The translations under genes were made by a program, and so were the position numbers. 21,994 nucleotides of DNA from an uncultured Oscillospiraceae bacterium (lineage in GTDB: Bacteria; Bacillota; Clostridia; Oscillospirales; Oscillospiraceae), in contig CAKTOB010000034.1 in NCBI GenBank assembly GCA_934589525.1, positions 1 to 21,994 on the forward strand, read 5' to 3'. This document shows positions 6,785 through 14,165 of this stretch, in pieces. Within the stretch, counting starts at the first letter, position 1, and each line of letters begins with the position of its first letter. The notes under the pieces are model-generated. The model was given only the letters and a program-made list of their open reading frames with translations, had not been told where the DNA came from and made no database searches.

Positions 6785-6787
6785 CCG

Positions 6788-8923
6788 TTATATAAATTCC
6801 GCTTTTCCATTGTCTGCTTGGGTGGAAAGTCCGGTTTCACGGTCATAAAGGTCCGGGTTCACCAATATTCCGCCGTCCTCCGAAATTGGCAGTACGTCTC
6901 CCGCCTCCACCAGGGCACGGTAGTGCTGGGGATAAATGCTGACGCTGTATTGACCGGCCCTTCGGTAGTCTTCCCGGTCAGCCCGGCCCTCCCGGAGGGG
7001 ACGGCAGAGGGCCTCGCCCTCATCCAGCGGGATATAAACGGTGCGGGTGTCCTCGTTGATGAGATGAAAAGCCTTTGCCACCGTCTCAAAAGGCAGCAAC
7101 TCTTCCCGGACGGTTTTCAGAACCTGGGACCGGTCCATATCTTCCCCGATCAGAGACCGGAGGGCGCCAAAATACCGGTCCATCACCGCCGGGTCTCCGG
7201 GATCACCGCCGGACTTCAAAGCTTCCTGGGCGGCCCGGATGGGCACACGCTGCAAAGGCGGTACCGGATTTTCCCCCTGAAAATAGGTGACAACACTGGT
7301 TTCCGACGGGCGCTTTCCCTCCCGGTTGCAGCGCCCCGCGGCCTGGGCTATGGAATCCAGCCCGGCGATTTCCCGCCAGACCGCCGGGAAATCCACATCC
7401 ACACCGGCCTCAATCAGAGAGGTGGACACCACCCGGCAGGGAAGCCCTTCCCGGAGCCGCTGTCGGACCTCCGACAGGATCTTTTTCCGATGGGCCGGAT
7501 ACATCAAGGTCGAAAGATGGAATCGTCCCATCTCCGGAAGAAGGGTATAGAGGGACCGGGCCGCCTTTCGGGTATTTACAATGCACAGGGCCTGATTTTG
7601 CCGGGCCAGTTCCTCTGCCAGTGCCTCCTCCGAGCATTTTCCGCCCTCCCGATACACCACTCTGCGAAAACCGGTAAAGGAACCGGAAATCTTCGGGCAC
7701 AGCTCCCGGATGGGCTTTTCCGGGCAGAAGCGACGGAACAGATCCCCCAGCACCGGCTGGGTGGCGGTACACAGGACCACCGTGGAGCGGAACTGGGATA
7801 CCAGCGAAGCCATGGCCCCCACGCAGGGAAGCAGATGGCAGGTGGGGATCATTTGGGCTTCGTCAAAAATCACTACGCTGTTGGCAATGTTGTGCAGCTT
7901 CCGGCACTGGGAAGAACGGTTTCCGTAAAGAGATTCAAAAAACTGCACCGCGGTGGTAACGATCACCGGGGCATCCCAGTTTTCCGTGGCCAGCCGCTCC
8001 AGGCAGTTGTGCTGGTTTGTCTCCCCCTCATCCTCAAAGGAGACCCCGCTGTGGTGCTCTACCACGTTTGCTTCCCCCAGAATGTCCCGGAATACCCCGG
8101 CGTTCTGCTCGATGATGGAGGTGTAGGGGATCACATAGATCACCCGGTCCAGGCCCTGGGTGACGGCGTGGTTCAGGGCGAAGGCCAGGGAGGAAACGGT
8201 TTTTCCGCCCCCTGTGGGAACGGTCAGGCTATAAAGCCCCCGGGGCTGCGCTGCCTTTTCGATGCACTCCGACAAAATGGCGCAGCGATTCCGGTTTAGT
8301 TCCGTATTCCCCGGAAACCAGGGGCCAATATAGGCGTTCAACCGCTCCAGCAGCACCGGCAGAGGATCATAGCCGCCCCGGACAGGGGGCGTTTCCGCCA
8401 TGAAGCGCTCCGTGTCCAGAAAGTCTCCATCCACCAGGCAGGAATAGAGCATCCTTGTCCACATAAAGAGCCCATAGGGATCGGTGATGGGGGGCTTTTT
8501 CCCGGGGGCGGGCAGGGTGCCCTGCCAGTGATAGGGCGGGATGCCCCCTGCCATGGCTTTCTTCAGCCTTCCGGCACAGGTGGGCGCGCCGGGGTAGTCC
8601 GTTTTGGGGTTTCCGAAATCCGGCAGTCCTCCGTGGTGCCCCGCCACACAGCAGGCGGCGGCGTTTTCTCCCACTTTGGCGCATTCCAGGGCCCCGGCCG
8701 CCGCATGATCCACCGGGGGGCCGCCATGAAGCCGCTTCTGAAATTCCGCGGAGCACTTCCCGATGTCGTGGGCGTACCCCAGCATCCGCCCCCGGTCCTC
8801 CTCCCCAAAGGCCCGGGCAAATCCGCCGCACAGTGCCGCGGTGCCCTGTAGATGCTCCTCCACCGTCTGCTCCCGGCCGTCCGAGGCAATATGCGCAAGA
8901 TACCGCTCCTGGGTCATATCCAT
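6788..8923 (-). CDS. cas3: Cas3, HD nuclease and SF2 helicase
   Basis: Cas3 is recruited by Cascade after a full R-loop forms and then unwinds and degrades the non-target strand. In this 711-aa protein the N-terminal HD domain shows His52-Asp53 (YAHDIGK), His96-His97 (AGHHGG) and LVDGDFLDTE near 163-172. The helicase part has Walker A VPTGGGKT (235-242), DEAQ (354-357), CTATQP (385-390) and motif VI QAAGRCNREGK (527-537). I start at the ATG at 8923, preceded by AAGGAAAAGGGGG; ATG 8917 (MTQERY) or 8956 are possible. The frame stays open to 9175, but that part has no Cas3 character and crosses the promoter. Being outside the cas5c operon, it would escape repression at 6625. Confidence 0.95.
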   Translation of the reverse strand: MDMTQERYLAHIASDGREQTVEEHLQGTAALCGGFARAFGEEDRGRMLGYAHDIGKCSAEFQKRLHGGPPVDHAAAGALECAKVGENAAACCVAGHHGGLPDFGNPKTDYPGAPTCAGRLKKAMAGGIPPYHWQGTLPAPGKKPPITDPYGLFMWTRMLYSCLVDGDFLDTERFMAETPPVRGGYDPLPVLLERLNAYIGPWFPGNTELNRNRCAILSECIEKAAQPRGLYSLTVPTGGGKTVSSLAFALNHAVTQGLDRVIYVIPYTSIIEQNAGVFRDILGEANVVEHHSGVSFEDEGETNQHNCLERLATENWDAPVIVTTAVQFFESLYGNRSSQCRKLHNIANSVVIFDEAQMIPTCHLLPCVGAMASLVSQFRSTVVLCTATQPVLGDLFRRFCPEKPIRELCPKISGSFTGFRRVVYREGGKCSEEALAEELARQNQALCIVNTRKAARSLYTLLPEMGRFHLSTLMYPAHRKKILSEVRQRLREGLPCRVVSTSLIEAGVDVDFPAVWREIAGLDSIAQAAGRCNREGKRPSETSVVTYFQGENPVPPLQRVPIRAAQEALKSGGDPGDPAVMDRYFGALRSLIGEDMDRSQVLKTVREELLPFETVAKAFHLINEDTRTVYIPLDEGEALCRPLREGRADREDYRRAGQYSVSIYPQHYRALVEAGDVLPISEDGGILVNPDLYDRETGLSTQADNGKAEFI

Positions 8924-8992
8924 TTCCCCCTTTTCCTTTGTTTGTACGTCTATCATAATCCGCAAAAGGTCCAATAAACTTCCCTTATTCCC

Positions 8993-9036
8993 TCCACGCC
9001 TGAAATTTTTCCCGGCGGCGAAGGCCACCGCGTGGA
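8993..9036 (-). promoter_or_regulatory. Structured 5' leader of cas3
   Basis: On the minus strand TCCACGC (9036-9030) pairs with GCGTGGA (8999-8993). An inner stem GGTGGC/GCCGCC (9029-9024 with 9019-9014) with loop CTTC stacks directly on it. The fold lies in the predicted ~124-nt untranslated leader of cas3, roughly 70 bases before the start codon. No known riboswitch is recognised. Confidence 0.45.
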
Positions 9037-9053
9037 AGTACTCTGTTCCTTTT

Positions 9054-9082
9054 ATGATACAACCTTTTCTCCCACGTCGCAA
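9054..9082 (-). promoter_or_regulatory. Probable cas3 promoter
   Basis: On the minus strand TTGCGA (9082-9077), 17 bp, then TATCAT (9059-9054). The -10 matches at five of six positions and the -35 at four. Transcription would begin near 9047. Confidence 0.5.
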
Positions 9083-9176
9083 GATGGGATATTTCCTAAG
9101 CTTCAAACGCAAAACTTGGGGGAAGTGCCGACAAAAAATCCCCCTTGTGCACCACCTTCCGGCGGTGCCCCCCAAA

Positions 9177-9220
9177 TGAAAAAACCAGCTGTCCCGGTGT
9201 TTTTTCCGCGACAGCTGGTT
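9177..9220 (-). terminator. Terminator of the GGDEF gene
   Basis: A perfect 11-bp stem, AACCAGCTGTC with GACAGCTGGTT (arms 9183-9193 and 9210-9220), has a 16-nt loop. On the minus strand it is followed by a U-run. It lies 8 bases past the stop at 9229. Confidence 0.88.
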
Positions 9221-9228
9221 TGGTTTGT

Positions 9229-10626
9229 TTATTTGTTTTTCTTCTGATAGTAGGCCTGTTTTTCGATGTACATGGCCCGGTCGGCCTCTTTGGTCAGTTC
9301 TTCTACGGACCGGCCCGGGAAGTCTTTGGCGGCGGCGCGGCCCACGGAGAGGCTCAGGTGGGGGACCTTGGTGCCGGTCCAGGTACTGACGGTCCGGTTC
9401 AGGGCGGCCAGGAAGGCCTGGGTCTGGGCGGGGGACAGGGTGGCGAAGACCACGAACTCGTCGCCGCCGATGCGGTAGGTCCGGCCTTTGTCTTCCAGGG
9501 CCTGGGTGATGCAGGCGGCGGCGCCCCGGATGAGCTCGTCCCCGGCCTCGTGGCCCAGGGTGTCGTTGGTGATTTTCAGTCCGTTGATGTCCATCAGAAA
9601 GACCGTAAAGTCCTCCGGCAGGGGGGTAGGCGTCTGCTCCATGGCCTCGTGGTAGGCAAAGCGGCTGAACACCCCGGTCAAAGGGTCAATGGAGATCTGC
9701 ACGCTTTGCTCCAGAAGCTTTTGGTTCATTTTGAACCGCAAAACCGTATAATATTCATAAATCCACTGTATAATAATTCCGACAATGCCGAACAGGCCCA
9801 TGAAGGCGATAAACTCCTGGGTCAAAAAGGCGGTGATGTTCCGGTTGACGGTGCCCACCAGAGGGCAGCCCCGGAGCTCCAGCTCCCCAAGGATGACCTT
9901 CCGCAGATACAGGATGCACAGGATGCCCGTGATCAGTGCCCCGGCTTTTGCCCAGACCAGCAAGCGGCTCACACCGTTTTCCTGGACCGGGTCCGGGTCT
10001 TCACAGAGCACCGACAGGTATTTTTGGATTTTCCCTTTAGAAAGCACCCAATGGATCCCCCAGCAGCCCGCCACGGCCACGGCATAGGACATCCAGTCCC
10101 GGAACATGGGATAGGAAAAGAGGTCCTCCATCAGAGTTTTCCGGATCCCGGGAAAGGCCACCGGAAAGGCCGCCAGAATGCACAGACCGTGGAGGAATGT
10201 ACACCCCACCGCAACGGCCCCGATGCCCAGGTAAGGGTGCTTCCGGGGCTTCCGGAAATACAGCCCATACAGCCCCGCGGACCCCAGGGCAAAGAGCACT
10301 CTGGCCCCGGCCAAGGCCAAAGAGCCCAGAGGGTTGCCGCTGACAAAGGGGGAAAACATCCGGTCCAGCTGCCCATCTGAATAGGAGCCCACCCACATGG
10401 AGGTGGCCACAAACACACAGGCCACCGGCACGCTGCCCTGCCAGCCCAGGATCATGGCCCCCACGATCACCAGCACATGCAGCGTGGTGGTGGACACGTC
10501 GGGCAGCTCGATATAGCCCAGATACGAAAAGGCAAACACCGCCTCCAGACCGATAAGCATCCACACCATCTGCCGCAGTTTCTTCCCCGTCAGGGACACG
10601 CCGTATAGCTTCTCGAACCGTTTCAT
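9229..10626 (-). CDS. Membrane-anchored GGDEF diguanylate cyclase
   Basis: The 465-aa protein has about seven or eight hydrophobic segments in its first ~300 residues (for example VWMLIGLEAVFAFSYLGYI and AFMGLFGIVGIIIQWIY), then a cytoplasmic GGDEF domain. The domain starts with DPLTGVFSRFAY and carries DINGLKITND and an intact GGDEF at 387-391, so it should make cyclic di-GMP from two GTP. The inhibitory RxxD site normally five residues before GGDEF is absent (ExxG-like here). No EAL domain or recognised sensor domain is seen; the membrane part presumably senses an unknown signal. I start at ATG 10626. The frame is open to 10692, but the promoter -10 lies there. The gene is a lone unit between two terminators. 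Confidence 0.9.
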   Translation of the reverse strand: MKRFEKLYGVSLTGKKLRQMVWMLIGLEAVFAFSYLGYIELPDVSTTTLHVLVIVGAMILGWQGSVPVACVFVATSMWVGSYSDGQLDRMFSPFVSGNPLGSLALAGARVLFALGSAGLYGLYFRKPRKHPYLGIGAVAVGCTFLHGLCILAAFPVAFPGIRKTLMEDLFSYPMFRDWMSYAVAVAGCWGIHWVLSKGKIQKYLSVLCEDPDPVQENGVSRLLVWAKAGALITGILCILYLRKVILGELELRGCPLVGTVNRNITAFLTQEFIAFMGLFGIVGIIIQWIYEYYTVLRFKMNQKLLEQSVQISIDPLTGVFSRFAYHEAMEQTPTPLPEDFTVFLMDINGLKITNDTLGHEAGDELIRGAAACITQALEDKGRTYRIGGDEFVVFATLSPAQTQAFLAALNRTVSTWTGTKVPHLSLSVGRAAAKDFPGRSVEELTKEADRAMYIEKQAYYQKKNK

Positions 10627-10663
10627 GATCCGACTGATTCCACCTTTCTTAGTCTTGGTTCCC

Positions 10664-10692
10664 ATTATAGCCCAGAAAGGGGGAAAATGCAA
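10664..10692 (-). promoter_or_regulatory. Promoter of the GGDEF gene
   Basis: On the minus strand TTGCAT (10692-10687), 17 bp, then a perfect TATAAT (10669-10664). The predicted start near 10657 gives a ~31-nt leader with AAGGTGG rather far (13 bases) from the ATG. Confidence 0.6.
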
Positions 10693-10697
10693 CGCCG

Positions 10698-10738
10698 AAA
10701 GAAAACACGCCGCCGGCGGCTTTTCCGCAGGCGACGTG
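10698..10738 (-). terminator. Terminator of the sugar-transport operon
   Basis: On the minus strand the arms at 10738-10725 and 10719-10706 pair at 13 of 14 positions (CACGTCGCCTGCGG with CCGCCGGCGGCGTG, one mismatch, one G-U). The loop is AAAAG and TTTTCTTTC follows. It ends transcription 20 bases past the permease stop. Confidence 0.85.
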
Positions 10739-10757
10739 TATTGTGTTGGCCTGTTTT

Positions 10758-11627
10758 TTATCCCTTCACCGATCCGGCGGTGACGCCCTTGATGATGAAG
10801 CGGGAGAGGACGATGTAGACGGCCAGCACCGGCAGGATGGCCAGGAGGATGAACATGTAGACCTTGCCCAAATCGAACTTGGAGTAGTCCGCCGCCCGGA
10901 GCTGGGCGATCATAATGGGGACGGTTTTCATTTCGTTCTTGTTCAGAAGCAGGGCCGGCAGGAAGTAGTTGTTCCAGGACTCCACGAAGGAGAAGATCAT
11001 CTGCACGGCGATGGCAGGCTTGATCATGGGCAGGACGATGCGGTTAAAGGTCCAGAATTCCCCGGAACCGTCCACCCGGGCGGCATCCACGATCTCCATG
11101 GGGAGCACCGAGGCCATATACTGCTTCATGTAGAAGAACACCACCGGGGCGGCGATGCCCGGGAGAATCAGGGGCAGGTAGCTGTCCGTCAGGCCGAAGC
11201 GGTAGCACAGCTGGACGAAGCCGGAGGCGCTGACCTGCTTGGGGATGACCATCACCGCCAGGATGAAGGTGGTGGCGGCTTTTTTCAGCTTAAAGTCATA
11301 GGCGTGGAGGCCATAGGCCGTCAGGGCGGAAAAATAGGTGGTAAGCAGCGCCGTGGCGGCGGCCACGAAGAAGCTGTTGGCCATGCCCCGGGGGATATTG
11401 ATGGAGGAGTCCGTCCAGGCGTTTTTCAGGTTTACCAGGAAATTGCCCTGGGGCAGGAACCGGAAGCCGCCCTGAAGGTCCGCATTGGACCGGGTGGAAT
11501 TGATGATCAGCATGTAAAAGGAGAACAGACACAGAACGGACAGGAACACCAGGATGATGTAGACCACTGCCCGGCTCAGGGTCAGCATGGCCCGGGCCTT
11601 GCGGCTGTCGGAAGAATTGGATCGCAT
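10758..11627 (-). CDS. Sugar ABC permease, MalG type (CUT1)
   Basis: This 289-aa inner-membrane permease has six predicted transmembrane segments. The conserved cytoplasmic EAA loop is EIVDAARVDGSGEFWTFNRIV..LPMIKPA near residues 180-205, where the ATPase docks. It is the MalG/MsmG-like partner of the permease encoded just upstream, 12 bp away, with AAGGAGGTG before its ATG. Together with the binding protein it should import an oligosaccharide; the divergent phosphorylase and glucosidase suggest cellobiose or cellodextrins. No ATPase gene is present in the window, as is common for CUT1 importers in Bacillota that share one MsmX/MsmK-type ATPase. The specificity is inference. Confidence 0.93.
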   Translation of the reverse strand: MRSNSSDSRKARAMLTLSRAVVYIILVFLSVLCLFSFYMLIINSTRSNADLQGGFRFLPQGNFLVNLKNAWTDSSINIPRGMANSFFVAAATALLTTYFSALTAYGLHAYDFKLKKAATTFILAVMVIPKQVSASGFVQLCYRFGLTDSYLPLILPGIAAPVVFFYMKQYMASVLPMEIVDAARVDGSGEFWTFNRIVLPMIKPAIAVQMIFSFVESWNNYFLPALLLNKNEMKTVPIMIAQLRAADYSKFDLGKVYMFILLAILPVLAVYIVLSRFIIKGVTAGSVKG

Positions 11628-11639
11628 GGGGGCACCTCC

Positions 11640-12587
11640 TTAGTTGTCTTCTTTCGTCAGGCTCTTGAAAACCAGAATGCTCAGAAGCCCCGTAATGATG
11701 AAGATGATCACGGAGACCGCCCCGGCCATGCCGTAGTTCTTGCTGGTTTTCAGGAAGTTGTTCAGGTACATAATGAGAGTGGTGGAGGACCGGTTGGGGG
11801 TGCCCGCGCCGTTGGTCAGCACCTGGGGCACGTCGAACATCTGCAATCCGCCGATCAGCGCCGTGATCACCGTATACACCAGCACCGGCATCAGCAGCGG
11901 CAGGGTCACCCGGAAGAAGACCTGCAGGGAATTGGCCCCGTCCATGCTGGCGGCCTCAAAAAGGTTCTGGTCAATGCCCATAATGCCCGCCATGAGCAAA
12001 ATGGTGGTGTTGCCGAACCACATGAGGAAATTCATGGTGGCAACCAGGCCCCGGACGGTTATTTGCTTATCAAAGAAGGGAATGGCCGCGTCGATCAGCC
12101 CTGATTGCATCAGAACCTGGTTCACCGGGCCCACGTTGGAGAACAGGGTGAAGAACAGCATGGAAAAGGCGGAGGCCATGATCAGGTTGGGCATGTAGAT
12201 CACGGTTTTAAAGAACTGCTGGCCCCGGATCTTCAGCCGGTAGCTGGTAAAGAATACCGAGAGCATCAGGGCAATGACCACCTGGGGCACCGCGCCCTCC
12301 ACCCACATGAGCATGGTATTTCCGGCGAACTTCAGAATGCTGACGGTGCCGTTTTTGTCCGGGGTAAAGAGCTTTACATAGTTCTGAAAGCCCACGAACC
12401 GGGGTCCCACCTGGGTCAGGCCCTCCCGGTAGTTTTCAAAGAAGCTGTTGTAAATGGTCAGCACCTGGGGGGCCAGGGCGAAGACGCAATAGGTCAGGAA
12501 GAAGGGCAGGATGAACAGATACCCCCACTTGGCATAGCTGATGCCTTTTTCCTTTTTGGGGCGAAGGGACTTGACGGTTGTTTGCAT
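11640..12587 (-). CDS. Sugar ABC permease, MalF type (CUT1)
   Basis: This 315-aa permease has an N-terminal transmembrane segment (WGYLFILPFFLTYCVFALAP) typical of the MalF/MsmF side, about six segments in all, and an EAA loop, LFEAASMDGANSLQVFFRVTLPLLMP. The start is ATG 12587 with GGGAGGC 7-8 bases upstream; the frame runs 16 codons further but has no ribosome site there. It precedes the MalG-type gene and follows the binding-protein gene after a 142-bp gap with stem-loops, the usual order of sugar importer operons. Confidence 0.93.
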   Translation of the reverse strand: MQTTVKSLRPKKEKGISYAKWGYLFILPFFLTYCVFALAPQVLTIYNSFFENYREGLTQVGPRFVGFQNYVKLFTPDKNGTVSILKFAGNTMLMWVEGAVPQVVIALMLSVFFTSYRLKIRGQQFFKTVIYMPNLIMASAFSMLFFTLFSNVGPVNQVLMQSGLIDAAIPFFDKQITVRGLVATMNFLMWFGNTTILLMAGIMGIDQNLFEAASMDGANSLQVFFRVTLPLLMPVLVYTVITALIGGLQMFDVPQVLTNGAGTPNRSSTTLIMYLNNFLKTSKNYGMAGAVSVIIFIITGLLSILVFKSLTKEDN

Positions 12588-12633
12588 AGAAATTGCCTCC
12601 CTTTTGAAAAAGATGTTCTTTTCGGCATTCCCC

Positions 12634-12703
12634 ATGGGGCGTGTTCACCCCATCCGGAATACCGGAAAGCGCTCCGGGACAGGGCATAAGCCCTGCCCCG
12701 GAG
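12634..12703 (-). other. Intercistronic stem-loops between binding-protein and permease genes
   Basis: Two hairpins fill the gap. CTCCGGG-a-CAGGGC with GCCCTG-c-CCCGGAG and loop ATAA (12672-12703) is very stable but has no U-run. ATGGGG/CCCCAT (12634-12653) has an 8-nt loop. Such elements often protect the upstream mRNA or partly stop transcription, so that the binding protein is made in excess of the permeases. That role is inferred. Confidence 0.6.
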
Positions 12704-12729
12704 GAGAAAAATGAATGGACCGGTCTGAA

Positions 12730-14088
12730 TCAAGGGGTGACGATGGTGGGATAGCTCTCGGAGACCAGGGCGTAGAAGTTGGCCAGAGCCTGCTCCTCGG
12801 TCACGTCGCCGTCGCAGTATTCCCGCCAGCACTTCTGCATATCCTCGTTGATGATCTGGTCGTAGATGGTGTGGTTCTTGAAGACGATGTTCTTCGCCAT
12901 CTCAACGTACATCGCGGTGTCGTTCTGGCCGCCCAGGAAGTCGTTGCCGCCGGTGGCAGCGCAGGCCGCGTTGACCTTCTGGTTGTTGGAGAACTGCATT
13001 TCGTTCTTCACCAGGTTGGTGCAGACCTCTTCGTCATTGATAAAGGTGTTCATAATGTCAGCAACCATGGTGGGGTTGTCGGTGCCGGCAGGCGCCAGCA
13101 GCCAGGTGCCGCCCCAGAAGTGGGCCTGGGGGCCTTCGCAGATGGCCCAGTCGCCGTAGCAGCCCTTTTCGGCATCCTGCGCGTTGCCCATGGAGAAGTT
13201 GTAGTACCAGGCAGGTCCGAAGTAGCACATGGTCTTGCCGTCCTTGAACATCTGGGCGGTGCACTCGTCAGACCAGATGTCGCAGGTCTGGGTATAGCCC
13301 TTATCGGTGAATTCCTTGGCCTGGGCCATCCAGGTCTTCATAGCCTCGGGGATCTGCAGGTTGTTGTCGGCATCGACCCAGGGCTCGTCGGCGTTGTTGG
13401 AGAAGACGCGGTAAGTAGCGGACTCGGAAGCGGTCATCATGTAGCCCTTAGCCTTGGCCTGGGCGGCCACGTCATTGAACTTGTCCCAGTCGGACAGGGC
13501 CTTCTGGACTTCCACGGGGTCGTCGGTTCCCAGCACATCCTGCGCGATGGAGCGGCGGTAGATCAGCGCGGCGGGGCAGCACTGGAAGGAAACGCCCTTC
13601 ACAACGCCGCTGGCATCGGAGGCGCACTGCACGGTGTAGGCATAGGTATTGGAGAAATCGGTAACACCCAGCTGAGTGACGTCCTGGGTAAAGGCGGAGT
13701 CGGTGTACTTCTGGATGTAGTCGGCTTCCGCCAGGAACAGGTCCACCTTGTCGTCATCGGCGGCATTTTCCTGGTTCAGCAGGGCCTGGTCCAGCTTTTC
13801 CTGATAAGCGCCGTTGTCACTGGGGGTAATGATCCAGTTGACGGTGACACCCTCGGGGACGGTGTAATACTTTTCAAAGAAGCCCTTGAACTCCTCGTTC
13901 CAGGCATAGATGTTGAATACTTTTCCTTCGGAGGACTCGGGGGCAGGAGCCTGGGTTTCGGCCTGGGTCTCCGGGGCCTTGGGGGCTTCGGTGGCGGCTG
14001 CGGTGGTTTCCGGGGATTGCTGGGAGCTGCAGGCACACAGTGCAAAAACCATGGCCAGCGCGAGAATGATGGATAGCGCCTTTTTCAT
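12730..14088 (-). CDS. Lipoprotein sugar-binding protein of ABC importer
   Basis: This 452-aa extracellular solute-binding protein has a lipoprotein signal: Lys2-Lys3, a hydrophobic core, and lipobox LCAC with probable lipidated Cys20. A flexible Ala/Thr/Pro/Glu-rich linker spans residues 21-55. The mature part resembles family 1 (CUT1) sugar-binding proteins, with VFNIYAWNEEFKGFFEKYY near its start and many aromatic residues that could stack on sugar. It starts at ATG 14088 with AAGGAGGAAC upstream. It lies 77 bp past the regulator gene on the same strand and before both permeases. The ligand is probably cellobiose or a cello-oligosaccharide, judged only from the neighbouring enzymes. Confidence 0.92.
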   Translation of the reverse strand: MKKALSIILALAMVFALCACSSQQSPETTAAATEAPKAPETQAETQAPAPESSEGKVFNIYAWNEEFKGFFEKYYTVPEGVTVNWIITPSDNGAYQEKLDQALLNQENAADDDKVDLFLAEADYIQKYTDSAFTQDVTQLGVTDFSNTYAYTVQCASDASGVVKGVSFQCCPAALIYRRSIAQDVLGTDDPVEVQKALSDWDKFNDVAAQAKAKGYMMTASESATYRVFSNNADEPWVDADNNLQIPEAMKTWMAQAKEFTDKGYTQTCDIWSDECTAQMFKDGKTMCYFGPAWYYNFSMGNAQDAEKGCYGDWAICEGPQAHFWGGTWLLAPAGTDNPTMVADIMNTFINDEEVCTNLVKNEMQFSNNQKVNAACAATGGNDFLGGQNDTAMYVEMAKNIVFKNHTIYDQIINEDMQKCWREYCDGDVTEEQALANFYALVSESYPTIVTP

Positions 14089-14127
14089 TGTATGTTCCTC
14101 CTTAAAATAATAAACGTGTCTATATGC

Positions 14128-14141
14128 ACCGCTTATGCGGT
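14128..14141. promoter_or_regulatory. Inverted repeat ahead of the binding-protein gene
   Basis: ACCGC-TTAT-GCGGT is a 5-bp perfect inverted repeat in the 77-bp gap between the lacI-type gene and the binding-protein gene. It may be an operator or a small hairpin. No convincing -35/-10 pair is seen in this gap, so the importer genes may be transcribed from the regulator's promoter. Confidence 0.35.
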
Positions 14142-14165
14142 CGGCACCGAAGAAAAATGGGGGTG

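Larger units (their letters stand above)
6702..6785 (+). ncRNA. Predicted crRNA-like regulatory RNA (CreR/crlRNA type)
   Basis: An ~84-nt RNA is predicted by a promoter, a repeat remnant and a terminator in the right order. Its 5' end folds as CGGG-GAAA-CCCG (6704-6715), a GNRA-capped stem. Directly after it comes TGGATTGAAAT (6716-6726), identical to the handle of the array's crRNAs and in the same place relative to its stem. The next bases (6727-6743) match the cas5c promoter region beside a TTC PAM. The 3' end is a GGGGCAG/CTGCCCC terminator starting 27 nt into the spacer-like part. I infer that Cas5c/Cascade loads this RNA and binds, without cutting, at 6625 to repress the cas operon. RNAs of this kind are known from other CRISPR subtypes; I could not check whether this one is described. 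No toxin-like partner RNA is seen. Confidence 0.75.

Noticed and set aside
6702..6785. A CreTA-type RNA toxin-antitoxin pair
   Set aside because: The guide's match is to the cas5c promoter, and no small toxin RNA with its own promoter and short frame was seen beside it; the regulator reading fits better.
6818..8299. 493-codon plus-strand open frame
   Set aside because: It is antisense to cas3 and has no domain character.
5853..9175. Absence of cas6 as a sign of a broken system
   Set aside because: Type I-C uses Cas5c for crRNA processing, so the gene set is complete.
9145..10380. 411-codon plus-strand open frame
   Set aside because: It is the shadow of the GGDEF gene in GC-rich DNA, with a His/Gly/Gln-rich composition and no family resemblance.
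10743..12104. 453-codon plus-strand open frame
   Set aside because: It is antisense to the two permease genes and has no ribosome site or recognisable domain.
12715..14076. 453-codon plus-strand open frame
   Set aside because: It is exactly antisense to the binding-protein gene, with a low-complexity Gly/Val composition.
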